64,000 nt of DNA from Aureliella helgolandensis (GCF_007752135.1 NZ_CP036298.1:4154001-4218000); one strand, 5' to 3'; positions 10,001-19,130 are shown, numbered from the stretch's first letter. Notes: a model not told the origin generated them from the letters alone. Translations and numbers: made by a program.

Positions 10001-10795
10001 GTGAAAGACTATTTGGAGCTACTGAGACATATTCAACAGAATGGGATCGTAAAAACCGATCGCACAGGTACCGGAACACGCAGCCTGTTTGGGTATCAAA
10101 TGCGATTCGACCTCTCGCAAGGCTTTCCCCTGCTAACCACCAAGAAACTGCACTTTAAGAGCATTTTGGTGGAGTTGCTGTGGTTCCTGCGAGGGGATAC
10201 TAATGTCGATTTTCTGCACCAGTATCAAGTTAGTATTTGGGATGAGTGGGCCGACAGCGATGGAAATCTCGGCCCGGTGTATGGCAAGCAATGGCGCAGC
10301 TGGGAAGCTCAGGATGGGCGGGTTATCGACCAGATTCGCAATGTTGAGGAACAGATCCGATCCAACCCCGATTCGAGGCGACTAATCGTCAGTGCTTGGA
10401 ATGTGGGCGATGTCGACCGAATGGCTTTGCCCCCCTGTCACCTGCTGTTTCAATTTTATGTGGCCAATGGCAAGCTGAGTTGCCAACTGTACCAACGAAG
10501 CGCGGATCTGTTTTTGGGGGTTCCATTCAATATTGCCTCCTATGCGTTGCTTACGATCATGATGGCTCGCACGACCGGCTTAGAACCGGGGGATTTCGTC
10601 CACACCTTCGGTGACGTGCACATCTACTCGAACCATCAGCAGCAGGTCGAATTGCAGTTGACTCGCGAGCCGCGACCTCTGCCACAGCTCAAAATTTCCC
10701 ACCCGCGAACTTCCATTATTGATTTTGAGTATGAGGATTTCGAGCTCATCGGCTACGATCCCCATCCGCGCATCCCCGCACCGGTAGCCGTCTGA
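10001..10795 (+). CDS. thyA: Thymidylate synthase
   Basis: It converts dUMP to dTMP using methylene-tetrahydrofolate and releases dihydrofolate. The 264-residue length equals that of the E. coli enzyme, and the alignment is almost gap-free. The catalytic cysteine is C146 in [12 protein letters not shown], the phosphate-binding arginines lie in [12 protein letters not shown] (R126, R127), and [20 protein letters not shown] is the folate/dUMP wall. The start is GTG at 10001 (KDYLELLRH next), matching the conserved N-terminus. folA starts two bases after the stop, so dihydrofolate made here is recycled by the next gene product. Confidence 0.97.
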   Translation: MKDYLELLRHIQQNGIVKTDRTGTGTRSLFGYQMRFDLSQGFPLLTTKKLHFKSILVELLWFLRGDTNVDFLHQYQVSIWDEWADSDGNLGPVYGKQWRSWEAQDGRVIDQIRNVEEQIRSNPDSRRLIVSAWNVGDVDRMALPPCHLLFQFYVANGKLSCQLYQRSADLFLGVPFNIASYALLTIMMARTTGLEPGDFVHTFGDVHIYSNHQQQVELQLTREPRPLPQLKISHPRTSIIDFEYEDFELIGYDPHPRIPAPVAV

Positions 10796-10797
10796 GT

Positions 10798-11328
10798 ATG
10801 CACACGCCAATCCTACCTTCAGATTCTTCCGGTTGGACGCTCGTCGTTGGCATCGGGCGAGGCGGTATCATTGGTAACCGTGGTGCTCTTCCTTGGAGAG
10901 TTCGCAGTGACTTGCAGCGTTTCAAACGCATGACCATGGGGCACTGCCTGTTGATGGGCCGCAAGACTTACGACTCAATTGGCCGCCCCTTGCCCGGTCG
11001 ACAGACCATTGTGCTCTCACGCTCGGTACAATCCAATTTACCTCAAGACGTGGCAGCGGTGAGCAATCTCAACGATGTTGCATCGCTGGTTCAGCCGCAT
11101 CGCAAGGTGATGGTTGTCGGCGGAGCAGAAGTCTATCGCGCTGCCCTCAGTCGATGTGATCGCATGTGGATTACCCGCATCTGTGCCGACGTCGAAGGAG
11201 ACACCGTTTTCCCCGAAATCGATTGGCATGACTGGACACTGGAGCGATCTCAAATGGTAGAGGCGGACCCGCAAGATGAATGGCCCACGGAGTTTGAGGA
11301 ATGGATTCGCAAACCGGCGGCGAAGTAG
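10798..11328 (+). CDS. folA: Dihydrofolate reductase
   Basis: This 176-residue enzyme reduces dihydrofolate to tetrahydrofolate with NADPH. Typical DHFR blocks are WTLVVGIGRGGIIGNRGALPW (about 13-33), the proton-relay acid D38 in RSDLQRFKRMT, and the NADPH-binding MGRKTYDSIGRPLPGR at 53-68. GGAEVYRAAL follows in the C-terminal half. An N-terminal extension of about 11 residues precedes the core. It starts two bases after thyA and its last 28 bases overlap the start of gluQ, so the three genes are probably cotranscribed and translationally coupled. Confidence 0.95.
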   Translation: MHTPILPSDSSGWTLVVGIGRGGIIGNRGALPWRVRSDLQRFKRMTMGHCLLMGRKTYDSIGRPLPGRQTIVLSRSVQSNLPQDVAAVSNLNDVASLVQPHRKVMVVGGAEVYRAALSRCDRMWITRICADVEGDTVFPEIDWHDWTLERSQMVEADPQDEWPTEFEEWIRKPAAK

Positions 11329-12383
11329 TCGCGAACTCGGCTGCTACCGCAGTCGTAGGACGCTTGGCTCCGTCCCCCACGGGGGCCTTGCACTTAGGGA
11401 ACGCAAGATCCTTCCTCCTAGCCTGGCTTTCGGTGCGGCAACAAGCGGGAACTCTATTGCTGCGGATCGAAGATATCGATTCTCCGCGTGTTAAGTCTTG
11501 GGCTATTCAAAGCACTATCGACGATCTGAAATGGTTGGGGCTGGATTGGGACTATGGGCCAGACCAGGGAGCGGATGTCTTTCACGCTCCACTGATCCAA
11601 ACGCAGCGGATGGAACGCTACCAGGCCGTCCTCACTCAACTTCGGGAGCAGCATTGCCTCTATCCGTGTACCTGCACGCGCAGTGAAATAGCTGAGGCTG
11701 CGAGTGCGCCCCATGAATCCCAACTTGAGGGCCCCGTCTACCCTGGTACCTGTCGTCTCGACAGCTTGGGCGAGCGGGTGTCTCAAACTCTGACCGTCCC
11801 GCCAGTTGATGCCAATTTTGCCTGGCGGTGGGCCTTCGACGATGCGCCCCAGACCTGGACGGATTGCGTGCGCGGTACTGTTACAGCGCATCCAGCCTCG
11901 CAGTTGGGGGACTTCGTGATCGCCAAGGGGAATGGAACGCCCGCTTACCAGCTAGCGGTGGTGATCGATGACCACGATATGGGCGTGACAGAAGTGGTCC
12001 GCGGAGACGACTTGGTTTTCAGCACCTTTCGCCAACTTGCCATATTGAAGCAATTGGGCTGGACGGCCCCACGCTACGCACACGTTCCGCTCATCGTCGG
12101 ACCCGACGGTCGTCGACTCGCCAAACGCCACGGTGACACGCGGATAGCCACGCTGAGAACGCTAGGGATAACTCCGGAAGCGATTGTGGGTTACTTGGCC
12201 TGGTCGGTTGGATTGCTCCAAGAACTCATGCCGCTGCATCCCAACGAGCTCTTGGGATGTCTCACCTGGCAATCGATAGTGTCGCAGCCAACGGTGTTTG
12301 ATCTCTCCAGGGAGCTTCCCATCTTACGTCGGCTGAAGCGTGGAGGGAAACGCCCTGCGCTTGGCGACGTGGATGGAGTTTAG
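11301..12383 (+). CDS. gluQ: Glutamyl-Q tRNA(Asp) synthetase
   Basis: This 360-residue class I synthetase relative lacks the anticodon-binding domain of GluRS. GluQ (YadB) attaches glutamate to the queuosine base at position 34 of tRNA(Asp). The HIGH-like motif is PSPTGALHLGN at 24-34, and the family zinc site is visible as C123, C125, Y147 and C151. The KMSKS-equivalent is KRHGD near residue 275. It is longer than the usual 290-310 residues, with extra length at both ends. The ATG at 11301 lies inside folA, with GGAG eight bases upstream. A discriminating GluRS could be excluded because the tRNA-anticodon half is absent. Confidence 0.88.
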   Translation: MDSQTGGEVVANSAATAVVGRLAPSPTGALHLGNARSFLLAWLSVRQQAGTLLLRIEDIDSPRVKSWAIQSTIDDLKWLGLDWDYGPDQGADVFHAPLIQTQRMERYQAVLTQLREQHCLYPCTCTRSEIAEAASAPHESQLEGPVYPGTCRLDSLGERVSQTLTVPPVDANFAWRWAFDDAPQTWTDCVRGTVTAHPASQLGDFVIAKGNGTPAYQLAVVIDDHDMGVTEVVRGDDLVFSTFRQLAILKQLGWTAPRYAHVPLIVGPDGRRLAKRHGDTRIATLRTLGITPEAIVGYLAWSVGLLQELMPLHPNELLGCLTWQSIVSQPTVFDLSRELPILRRLKRGGKRPALGDVDGV

Positions 12384-12411
12384 GTGCCGCATCGCGGTTG
12401 GAACGGTTGCC

Positions 12412-13074
12412 TCACTGCTTGACGCAGAGTCCGACGATTGCGGGGAGATACGTGCGGATGTCCCACTCCATACCAGGTATAGCGGCTGGTAAATCGAAGG
12501 GGACTTCGGCTTCGCAAATAAACTGGCTGCCGACCGGACTTAGATCGTAAAGCTCTTGGATGCCGGCGGCGAGACGCTCCGAATCGGAAGTCCACATGCG
12601 ATACGGCGGGCAGCAGAATACGATCCAAGGCAGCTCGGGCCAGCTAGCCGTGTTCAGCGGAATACTGCGTAGCCAGCGAAGGGTGTCCACGTTGTGGACG
12701 TCGACCAGTTCCTCCAGCTGGAGATCCCGCATATTGGCCAGAATCGACGCGATGGCCGGTCTGGTCAACTCCAGGATCGTCGCTCTTTCGGCTCCTCGGC
12801 TGATCGCCTCAAAACCGAGGATACCAGTACCGCCAAAGAGATCGAGGGCTTGGGTGTTGTAGAGATAGCCTCCCAGTAGACTAAAGACCGCTTCCCGCGT
12901 TTTCTCTTTCATGGGACGAGTGGCCGGATCACCGTTGTAGGTGATTTTTCGTCCTCCCATACTTCCCGCTACGATGCGCAGTCGGGTGGGTACCAGTTTC
13001 GGTTTGACTTGCTTGGGACGACGGCTCGGGAATGTTTCGATATCGTGCGGGGTACGCGACTTTTTTCTCGCCAT
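12412..13074 (-). CDS. rsmD: 16S rRNA (guanine966-N2)-methyltransferase RsmD
   Basis: This 220-residue protein methylates G966 of 16S rRNA. The RsmD core starts with LRIVAGSMGGRKI (about 32-44), followed by the family sequence TRPMKEKTREAVFSLLG. SAM motif I is LDLFGGTGILG at 77-87. The catalytic motif, usually N/D-PP-Y/F, reads CCPPY at 154-158. A basic N-terminal extension of about 30 residues is present. The gene is convergent with gluQ, with stops 28 bases apart. Confidence 0.9.
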   Translation of the reverse strand: MARKKSRTPHDIETFPSRRPKQVKPKLVPTRLRIVAGSMGGRKITYNGDPATRPMKEKTREAVFSLLGGYLYNTQALDLFGGTGILGFEAISRGAERATILELTRPAIASILANMRDLQLEELVDVHNVDTLRWLRSIPLNTASWPELPWIVFCCPPYRMWTSDSERLAAGIQELYDLSPVGSQFICEAEVPFDLPAAIPGMEWDIRTYLPAIVGLCVKQ

Positions 13075-13414
13075 TTCGCTTTATCCTAAAACCGGGGTGA
13101 ACAGCCTATGGTATGGAGAAGGGAGTGATAGGCGGAGGGAGGGTCGGCAGGCGGCTAGTATCAGTTAGAATAACGATTCGAACAATGGCCCGTAGCGTGC
13201 TGCGTACTCCCGTGGGCTGTGATGCACGGTCGCGAACTAAAGCGGCAAGTGCACCGTAACTATTGTGATGGGAGGGGAGTCTGCCTTCCACCCCGTTTTT
13301 CTGGAGCCAGGCCAACAAATCGTCAGGCGGAGTTTTCGAAAGCGTAGACTCCTTTTTCAATCCTATTGGCTCCCTAACAGCCCATTTCCTTTTTCAGTTT
13401 GCGTGTGAGACTCC
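13075..13414. other. Intergenic region, no supported gene
   Basis: It lies between the divergent rsmD and cyclophilin genes, so promoters for both are expected here. An 84-codon minus-strand frame (13106-13360) begins with TTG and has no family resemblance; I do not call it. Confidence 0.5.
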
Positions 13415-14650
13415 ATGAATGCTTCGAAATCCACTCTCTGGTGCGTGCTGCTACTGGTCGCCCACAATGTGACTTTCAGCACCCTTCTTCCCGGGTGGGG
13501 AAATCGGATACTCGCGCAGACCGAATCGGCTGCTCCGTCAGCGTCTACCGAGGAGATCGCACCGGATGAGTCCCCGATTGAACCGGAAAGCCCAGAGTTC
13601 CGCACGGCTTCGAAAGAGCTGCTAGAGCATTTGAAAGTGATGCGCGAAATCATTGTGCGCTATAATGTCAGCACGAATAAGCCGCAGGATGATGAGCTCC
13701 GCGAAAAATGGCTTGAATTGACACCGCGAGCACACGAGTTGCACGCCAAAATGATTGATGCAGCGTTGGCGGAGTATCTTAGCGATCCCGCCGGTAAAGC
13801 GGCCATTGCTGGAATGCTGCGGCGCTTTGTGCTTCGCAATATTGAGGTCGAACGGTACGAGGGCGTCCTAGATGTGGCGCTTGCCTTGATTGAGAATGGC
13901 GATCAGGGAGAACTGGAGAAGACCCAGGTCGTGTTAACCGCCATCGCAGTGAATCGCTATGACGTTGCACTCAATTTCGTTGAACAAATCTTGGCGTCTC
14001 TGACCAGTAAGGAACAGGCCGAGGAGAAGACGCACTACCTCCGCATGCGTGAGCGGATCGAACATATGTCAGCCAACTGGGAGCGAGAGCTCAAGTTGCG
14101 CGCTGAGGATGCTGCCGGGGAACCCTTGCCGCGCGTGCTCATTCGTACGCCCAAGGGGACGATGGAAATCGAGCTGTTTGAGAATCAGGCGCCGGGTAAT
14201 GTTGCCAATTTCATCTCTTTGGTGGAACGTGGGTTTTTCGATGGTTTGCTATTCCACAAAGTGGTGGAGAAGGTTGGTATCCAGACCGGATGCCCGCTCA
14301 ACGATGGTACTGGGGACGATGGTTACCACATCTACGGAGAATCTAATCGACCCGATGCACGGTCTTTCTTCCGCGGTTACCTCGGGATGGCATTGGCCGG
14401 TGGGGACATCGACACTGCCAGTACTCAGTTTTTCATCAATACGTTACCCTCCGATGTCCTGGGGGAAACCTACACTGCCTTTGGACGCGTCATCAAGGGC
14501 TTTGAGACGATGAGTGACTTGACCAAGATCAACCCTGATAGTGAAGACGAAGAGAAGAAGAATGCGGGTGCAATTCCAGACCCCATCCTATCGATTGAGG
14601 TACTCTACAAACGGGATCACGAATACGTGCCGAACAAAGTGGAGCACTAG
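13415..14650 (+). CDS. Secreted cyclophilin-type peptidyl-prolyl cis-trans isomerase
   Basis: This 411-residue protein has a signal peptide (about 1-35) and a helical N-terminal region (about 60-230) of unknown role. A cyclophilin domain follows from about 239 to 395. The domain shows GTMEIELFENQAPGNVANFI, LLFHKVVEKVGIQTG and STQFFINT, matching the bacterial cyclophilin pattern. However, the usual catalytic arginine in the FHRV-type motif is replaced by lysine (FHKV), which may reduce isomerase activity. It probably assists protein folding in the periplasm. It is followed after 55 bases by a lipoprotein gene on the same strand. Confidence 0.88.
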   Translation: MNASKSTLWCVLLLVAHNVTFSTLLPGWGNRILAQTESAAPSASTEEIAPDESPIEPESPEFRTASKELLEHLKVMREIIVRYNVSTNKPQDDELREKWLELTPRAHELHAKMIDAALAEYLSDPAGKAAIAGMLRRFVLRNIEVERYEGVLDVALALIENGDQGELEKTQVVLTAIAVNRYDVALNFVEQILASLTSKEQAEEKTHYLRMRERIEHMSANWERELKLRAEDAAGEPLPRVLIRTPKGTMEIELFENQAPGNVANFISLVERGFFDGLLFHKVVEKVGIQTGCPLNDGTGDDGYHIYGESNRPDARSFFRGYLGMALAGGDIDTASTQFFINTLPSDVLGETYTAFGRVIKGFETMSDLTKINPDSEDEEKKNAGAIPDPILSIEVLYKRDHEYVPNKVEH

Positions 14651-14705
14651 CAATCCGTCTGCTGAGAGCGTTACAAGAACCTATTAACAATGCAGTGAGT
14701 TTGAG

Positions 14706-15722
14706 ATGCGTTTAGTTGCAGGGCTTTGGGGGGTGATGTTGGTGTTTTCTGGCTGTGTGCAACGCAGCGAAAACGCCGTGGTTATCTATTCAGCCGCCGA
14801 TCGAGAATATGCAAAGCCGATTTTGGCCGCCTTTGAACGGCGTCAGCCAGGCATGGAGCTCGCCGCCCAATACGACATCGAATCGACTAAAACCGTCGGG
14901 CTGGTCACACGCTTGGAATCCGAGGCTTCCCGTCCTCGCTGCGATGTGTTCTGGAATAACGAGATCATGCATACGCTGCGTCTGCAGAAGGCAGGGTTGC
15001 TGCAGAGTGTGCGGTGGGATGTACCTGGTAATTGGCCGCAGACCATGAAGGCCGACGACGGTACTTGGCTCGGTTTTGCCGCCAGAGCCCGCATCATTAT
15101 GCTGAACCAAGACATGTTTCCGGAGGGGGTGGAACGTCCACAATCGTTTGCGGATTTAGCGTCCCCGAAGTGGCAAGGGAAATGTGCCGTGGCGCTCCCT
15201 CTGTTCGGTACAACGGCCACGCATTTCACCGTCCTTGACCAGTTGCTAGGCAAGGAACGAGCACAAGAGCTATTTGCAAACATCAAGCAAAACGCGGTGG
15301 TGCTGTCGGGCAACAAGCAGGTCGCCCAGGCTGTTTCTTCGGGGGCCGTGGCTTGGGGTATCACCGATACCGATGATGCTTTAGTCGAACTTGACGCAGG
15401 ACTGCCTGTGGAAATTGTCTACCCCGACCAGGCGCCTGCGGAACTGGGAACGCTCCGGATTCCCAACACCATTGCCGTGCTCAAAGGAGCACCTCATCCG
15501 GTTGCAGCCGTCGCGCTTGCCAACTACTTGGTGTCGGAGGATACCGAGGGGCGCTTAGCGATGGGGCCGAGCGGGCAATTTCCGGTTCGCCCTGGACATC
15601 CTCAGTTGTCCCGGGCACAAGGCCCCGATACCGTGCGGTGGATGGACGCAGATTTTTCGGCAGCCGCCGGACGTTGGCCGAGTCTGTCGGATGAGCTGCG
15701 GCAGCTATTTCAAGCGGATTGA
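14706..15722 (+). CDS. Solute-binding lipoprotein of an ABC transporter (iron/ FbpA-like group)
   Basis: This 338-residue protein has a lipobox VFSGC with the lipidated cysteine at residue 17, so it should be anchored to a membrane facing the periplasm. VVIYSAADREYAKPIL near residue 25 and the Pro/Gly-rich FGTTATHFTVLDQLLG fit the extracellular solute-binding family 1 / Fe(III)-binding group. No permease or ATPase gene is adjacent, so the substrate and partner proteins are unknown. Iron(III) is a family-based guess. The ATG follows TTTGAG. Confidence 0.75.
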   Translation: MRLVAGLWGVMLVFSGCVQRSENAVVIYSAADREYAKPILAAFERRQPGMELAAQYDIESTKTVGLVTRLESEASRPRCDVFWNNEIMHTLRLQKAGLLQSVRWDVPGNWPQTMKADDGTWLGFAARARIIMLNQDMFPEGVERPQSFADLASPKWQGKCAVALPLFGTTATHFTVLDQLLGKERAQELFANIKQNAVVLSGNKQVAQAVSSGAVAWGITDTDDALVELDAGLPVEIVYPDQAPAELGTLRIPNTIAVLKGAPHPVAAVALANYLVSEDTEGRLAMGPSGQFPVRPGHPQLSRAQGPDTVRWMDADFSAAAGRWPSLSDELRQLFQAD

Positions 15723-16159
15723 GCCGCAGCCCTACGGTCATTGATTTAATAGCAATTTGAATTTTAATGCGGAGGTAGCATCCTTAATTGACTTGTAGCG
15801 GAGGTTGTCTTTCCTTGCTCACGCGGCGGGTTACTATTTCAACAGCCCGTCACGCAGCGGGGTACTATTTCGACAGCCCGTCTAGGATTGGTGGTGGATT
15901 GCCCGCAACGTCGACTGCATATTGCCGTACCTGTTGCAACTCCACGATGGATTGCCGGTCCACAAACCAACCCCACCTACCCCAGACCGAAGACGAGGGA
16001 CCCTCGGCAAATTCTTCGTCCCCTTCCCGACATCGGTTGAATCCCAGTTGGGACTAACGGGAGTGGGGCTGAGAACTCTGTCGCTATTCCACCAGCTCGG
16101 CCCGATGGACGCGGCCCCGAGTGGTGGAAGGATTGCGAAGCTCTCTGCGAGAGCGAGCA
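15723..16159. other. Intergenic region between convergent genes
   Basis: It holds one full repeat unit plus an extra arm (15739-15880, listed separately). Bases 15881-16159 show nothing I can name; minus- and plus-strand open frames there look random. Confidence 0.55.
15739..15880 (+). repeat. Inverted-end interspersed repeat, one unit plus an extra arm
   Basis: This is a well-preserved unit. It starts with a degraded left end (ATTGATTTAATAGCAATTTG), runs through GCGGAGGTAGCATCCTTAATTG and GTAGCGGAGGTTGTC, and ends with CGGCGGGTTACTATTTCAAC and CAGCCC. A second partial arm (15849-15880) follows directly. It lies between convergent genes, like other copies. Confidence 0.8.
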
Positions 16160-17986
16160 CTAGTTATCCGCGCCGGTTTCCAGAATGGCCATGAATGCTT
16201 TCTGTGGGATATCCACGGAGCCGATCGATTTCATCCGCTTCTTTCCCTCTTTCTGCTTAGCCCATAGTTTTTTCTTGCGGCTGATGTCCCCACCATAGCA
16301 CTTGGCGGTAACGTTCTTACGCATCGCTGGCTTCGTTTCTCGCGCGATGATGCGCGAACCGATGGCAGCTTGAACGGCCACTTCGAACATGTGCCGATCG
16401 ATCTCGTCCTTGAGCTTTTTAACCACGGCGCGACCGCGACGATCAGCATCGCGACGATCACAGATCACACTCAACGCATCCACGTTATTTCCGTTCACGA
16501 GGATATCCATCCGAACTAGGTCCGCAGGCTCGTAACCGATCAACTCATAGTCCATCGTCCCATAACCACGCGTCGCACTCTTGAGTTTGTCGTGCAGATC
16601 GTAGATGACTTCCGCCAAGGGAAGATCGTAGGTGATCATGGCGCGTGTGGGGGAAATGTACTCGGTGGATTGCTGTACACCGCGTCGATCCTGCGAAAGC
16701 TTCATGACTACACCAATTTGATCGTTGGGAACCACAAAGTTGACTCTCACGATCGGCTGACGAAACTCTTCGATCTCACCGGAATCGGGAACATCTTGAG
16801 GTTTGTGCAATTCGTGCTCAACACCTCGCTTATCCAAGATGCGATAGGTCACGTTGGGAGCGGTCTGCACTAAATCGACATTGCATTCTTCCTCCAATCG
16901 CTGTTGCACAATTTCCATGTGCAGCAGGCCCAGGAAGCCGCAGCGAAATCCAAAGCCTAACGCGTCGCTTGTCTCTGCCACAAATTCAAAGCTGGGATCG
17001 TTGATACTCAGCTTCTCCAAAGCTTCGCGCAATTCTTTAAAATCTTGGCCATCACTCGGAAACAGTCCGCAGTACACCATCCGCTTAGGCTGCGCGTAGC
17101 CCTCGAGCGCTGGAGCCGCATCGGCCCCGGTGGAGACAATAGTGTCACCAATGTGCACATCTTTGAGTGATTTGATGTTGCAGATCATGTAGCCGACTTG
17201 GCCAGCGCGCAAACGCTTGGTGGGACGCCGCTTGGGGACGAATTGTCCGAGCTCGATCACTTCGTACACAGCATCCGCGCGTGCCAAACGGATCTTCTGC
17301 CCTGTTTCAACGGTGCCTGCCATTAGCCGCGTGTACGAAATGGCTCCACGAAAGTCATCGTAGTGCGAATCAAAGACCATGCCCTGCAGCGGCGCCGAAA
17401 CGTTTCCGCTCGGTGGCGGAATCCGTTCAATGATTGCAGCCAAGAGTTCGTCGATGCCGATCCCAGCCTTGGCGCTGCACTTCACTACATCGTTTCCGTC
17501 GATGCCGAGCGACTGCTCCATTTCTTCGACAACCTCATCGACCCTCGCATAGGAGAGGTCAATTTTGTTGATCACGGGAATGATCGCCAGTTCGTGCTCC
17601 ATCGCGGCGTAGGCATTGGCCATCGTTTGGGCCTCTACTCCCTGAAACGCGTCGACGAGCAGCAGAGCACCTTCACAGCAGGTTAGACTGCGGGAGACTT
17701 CGTATTGAAAATCGACGTGACCAGGAGTGTCGATCAAATTCAATTCATATTCTTCGCCCTTGTACATCGTTCGCAAGGTAACCGCTTTGGCTTTGATGGT
17801 AATACCACGCGAACGCTCCAGCTCCATTCCATCCAACAGCTGGGCGCGCATTTCGCGCATAGCCACGGTTCCCGTTTTTTCCAACAGGCGGTCTGCCAAT
17901 GTGCTTTTACCATGATCGATATGCGCAATGATGCAAAAGTTGCGAACATGGGAAATGTCAATCTCGCTAATGTTCTGCTTACTCAG
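16160..17986 (-). CDS. lepA: Elongation factor 4 (LepA), predicted CTG start
   Basis: EF4/LepA is a ribosome-bound translational GTPase. With a CTG start at 17986 the protein has 608 residues, close to the usual 600. Visible motifs are the P-loop AHIDHGKST (21-29), switch I RGITIKA, DTPGHVD, NKID and the LepA-specific C-terminus ending in FMAILETGADN. In this frame there is no ATG, GTG or TTG between the in-frame stop at 18044-18046 and the P-loop. The first TTG (17899) would remove the P-loop. A GGAG lies eight bases upstream of the CTG, which supports it; ATT at 17971 is the alternative. The frame is unbroken from the CTG into the body of the gene. A ROK kinase gene lies upstream on the same strand. 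Confidence 0.9.
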   Translation of the reverse strand: MSKQNISEIDISHVRNFCIIAHIDHGKSTLADRLLEKTGTVAMREMRAQLLDGMELERSRGITIKAKAVTLRTMYKGEEYELNLIDTPGHVDFQYEVSRSLTCCEGALLLVDAFQGVEAQTMANAYAAMEHELAIIPVINKIDLSYARVDEVVEEMEQSLGIDGNDVVKCSAKAGIGIDELLAAIIERIPPPSGNVSAPLQGMVFDSHYDDFRGAISYTRLMAGTVETGQKIRLARADAVYEVIELGQFVPKRRPTKRLRAGQVGYMICNIKSLKDVHIGDTIVSTGADAAPALEGYAQPKRMVYCGLFPSDGQDFKELREALEKLSINDPSFEFVAETSDALGFGFRCGFLGLLHMEIVQQRLEEECNVDLVQTAPNVTYRILDKRGVEHELHKPQDVPDSGEIEEFRQPIVRVNFVVPNDQIGVVMKLSQDRRGVQQSTEYISPTRAMITYDLPLAEVIYDLHDKLKSATRGYGTMDYELIGYEPADLVRMDILVNGNNVDALSVICDRRDADRRGRAVVKKLKDEIDRHMFEVAVQAAIGSRIIARETKPAMRKNVTAKCYGGDISRKKKLWAKQKEGKKRMKSIGSVDIPQKAFMAILETGADN

Positions 17987-18004
17987 GGTAAAAGCTCCAG
18001 TGCA
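17987..18004 (-). promoter_or_regulatory. Ribosome binding site for the CTG start of lepA
   Basis: Read on the minus strand the segment is CACTGGAGCTTTTACC followed by CTG. GGAG is spaced eight bases from the CTG codon, a normal Shine-Dalgarno distance. No better site precedes any other possible start in this frame. Confidence 0.5.
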
Positions 18005-18095
18005 ATAGTCAAATTTTGTATAAGGGGATAGCAGCAGGCGGATCTACGACTCGCGTCATATCCAGCCACGCCCAACGCTGCCGATTGGGTGTCGA

Positions 18096-19130
18096 TCAGG
18101 TTGCAAGATAGTCCTGTCTAGCAATTCCTGCAGCACCAATGTACCCAGCGTCGCCACCCAAGCTTGCGAAGGCGATGCGGGTTCCGTGGAACACGTTCTC
18201 AAACGTCCGACTCTTAAATTCGTCACTGATGCCTTGGAGGAATCGGCCTCCCACCGCACATTCATGCCCGCCAAAGTTCATCGCCCCCCCCAATACAACC
18301 AAGCCAGGGTCTACGGTGTGTACGGCACAAGTGATGCCGATTCCCAGGTATCTCGCCGTATCGTCGATCAGGCTCAGCGCGAAGGGATCACCGGCAACTG
18401 CGGCTAGGTAGACATCCTTGGCGGACAGGGGATCTCCTTGCATGCCAATTTCCGACAAAGAAGTTTGAACTCCCTCGGCTACCGCCTCACGTGCCCTTAG
18501 GGCAACGGCACTGGCGCTGGCGTAGGCCTCGAGCTGTCCTCGTCCGCCCCCCCAACTGCACAGTCGCGCATCGGGACGGCTATCGACGACGACATGTCCC
18601 AGCTCGCTGCCGAAACTGTTGGAGCCGTTAATTAGATTTCCGCTGGAGATGATACCACCGCCAACTCCGGTTCCAAGCGTGAGAAGAACTAGGCTTTCGG
18701 CGTCGACGCCAGATCCAACCCAGAACTCACCAAACGCAGCCGCATTGGCGTCATTGATAAAGCTGAAGTCCGTACCCACCGCTTCGGCCACTGCCTGCTG
18801 GATGGGAAATTGGTGCCATTCGGGAAGATTCGTGGGGTTGAGCAACATGCCCCTTTTAAGACAAATCGGCCCGGGAGCTCCCAGACAGCCCCTGGCGATC
18901 GAATCGAAGGGCAATGCAATGTTGGCCGCCAGCGATCGACACGTTTCGGCGATACGGAGGCAGGCGACATGAGGCTTTGTGCTGGGATCCGTGTGGATGC
19001 TCTGGAAGGCAAGGGTGCGTCCCCGCTCATCGACCAACCCAACTTTGATGTTGGTGCCTCCTATATCGACGCCCCAGAAAAAGGGGGCTTCCGCCTCGGT
19101 AAGTGAGATTATGGGCTGACTAAAAGACAT
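18096..19130 (-). CDS. ROK-family sugar kinase (glucokinase-like)
   Basis: This 344-residue ROK (NagC/XylR-type kinase) protein has the phosphate-binding motif DIGGTN at residues 22-27, and DANAAAFGE and LGTGVGGG in the middle. It probably phosphorylates glucose or a related sugar in the cytoplasm. The usual ROK zinc site CxCGxxGC is degraded: only the first cysteine remains in LCSWGGGRGQLEAYAS, the others being W and Q. A longer start at 19241 exists in the same frame, but the added residues look non-coding and the conserved core begins just after M at 19130. It lies 110 bases upstream of lepA and may be cotranscribed with it. A regulator is unlikely because no DNA-binding domain is present. 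Confidence 0.85.
   Translation of the reverse strand: MSFSQPIISLTEAEAPFFWGVDIGGTNIKVGLVDERGRTLAFQSIHTDPSTKPHVACLRIAETCRSLAANIALPFDSIARGCLGAPGPICLKRGMLLNPTNLPEWHQFPIQQAVAEAVGTDFSFINDANAAAFGEFWVGSGVDAESLVLLTLGTGVGGGIISSGNLINGSNSFGSELGHVVVDSRPDARLCSWGGGRGQLEAYASASAVALRAREAVAEGVQTSLSEIGMQGDPLSAKDVYLAAVAGDPFALSLIDDTARYLGIGITCAVHTVDPGLVVLGGAMNFGGHECAVGGRFLQGISDEFKSRTFENVFHGTRIAFASLGGDAGYIGAAGIARQDYLAT

Noticed and set aside
13106-13360. Minus-strand frame of 84 codons
   Set aside because: TTG start, no homology that I recognise and no proper ribosome binding site.
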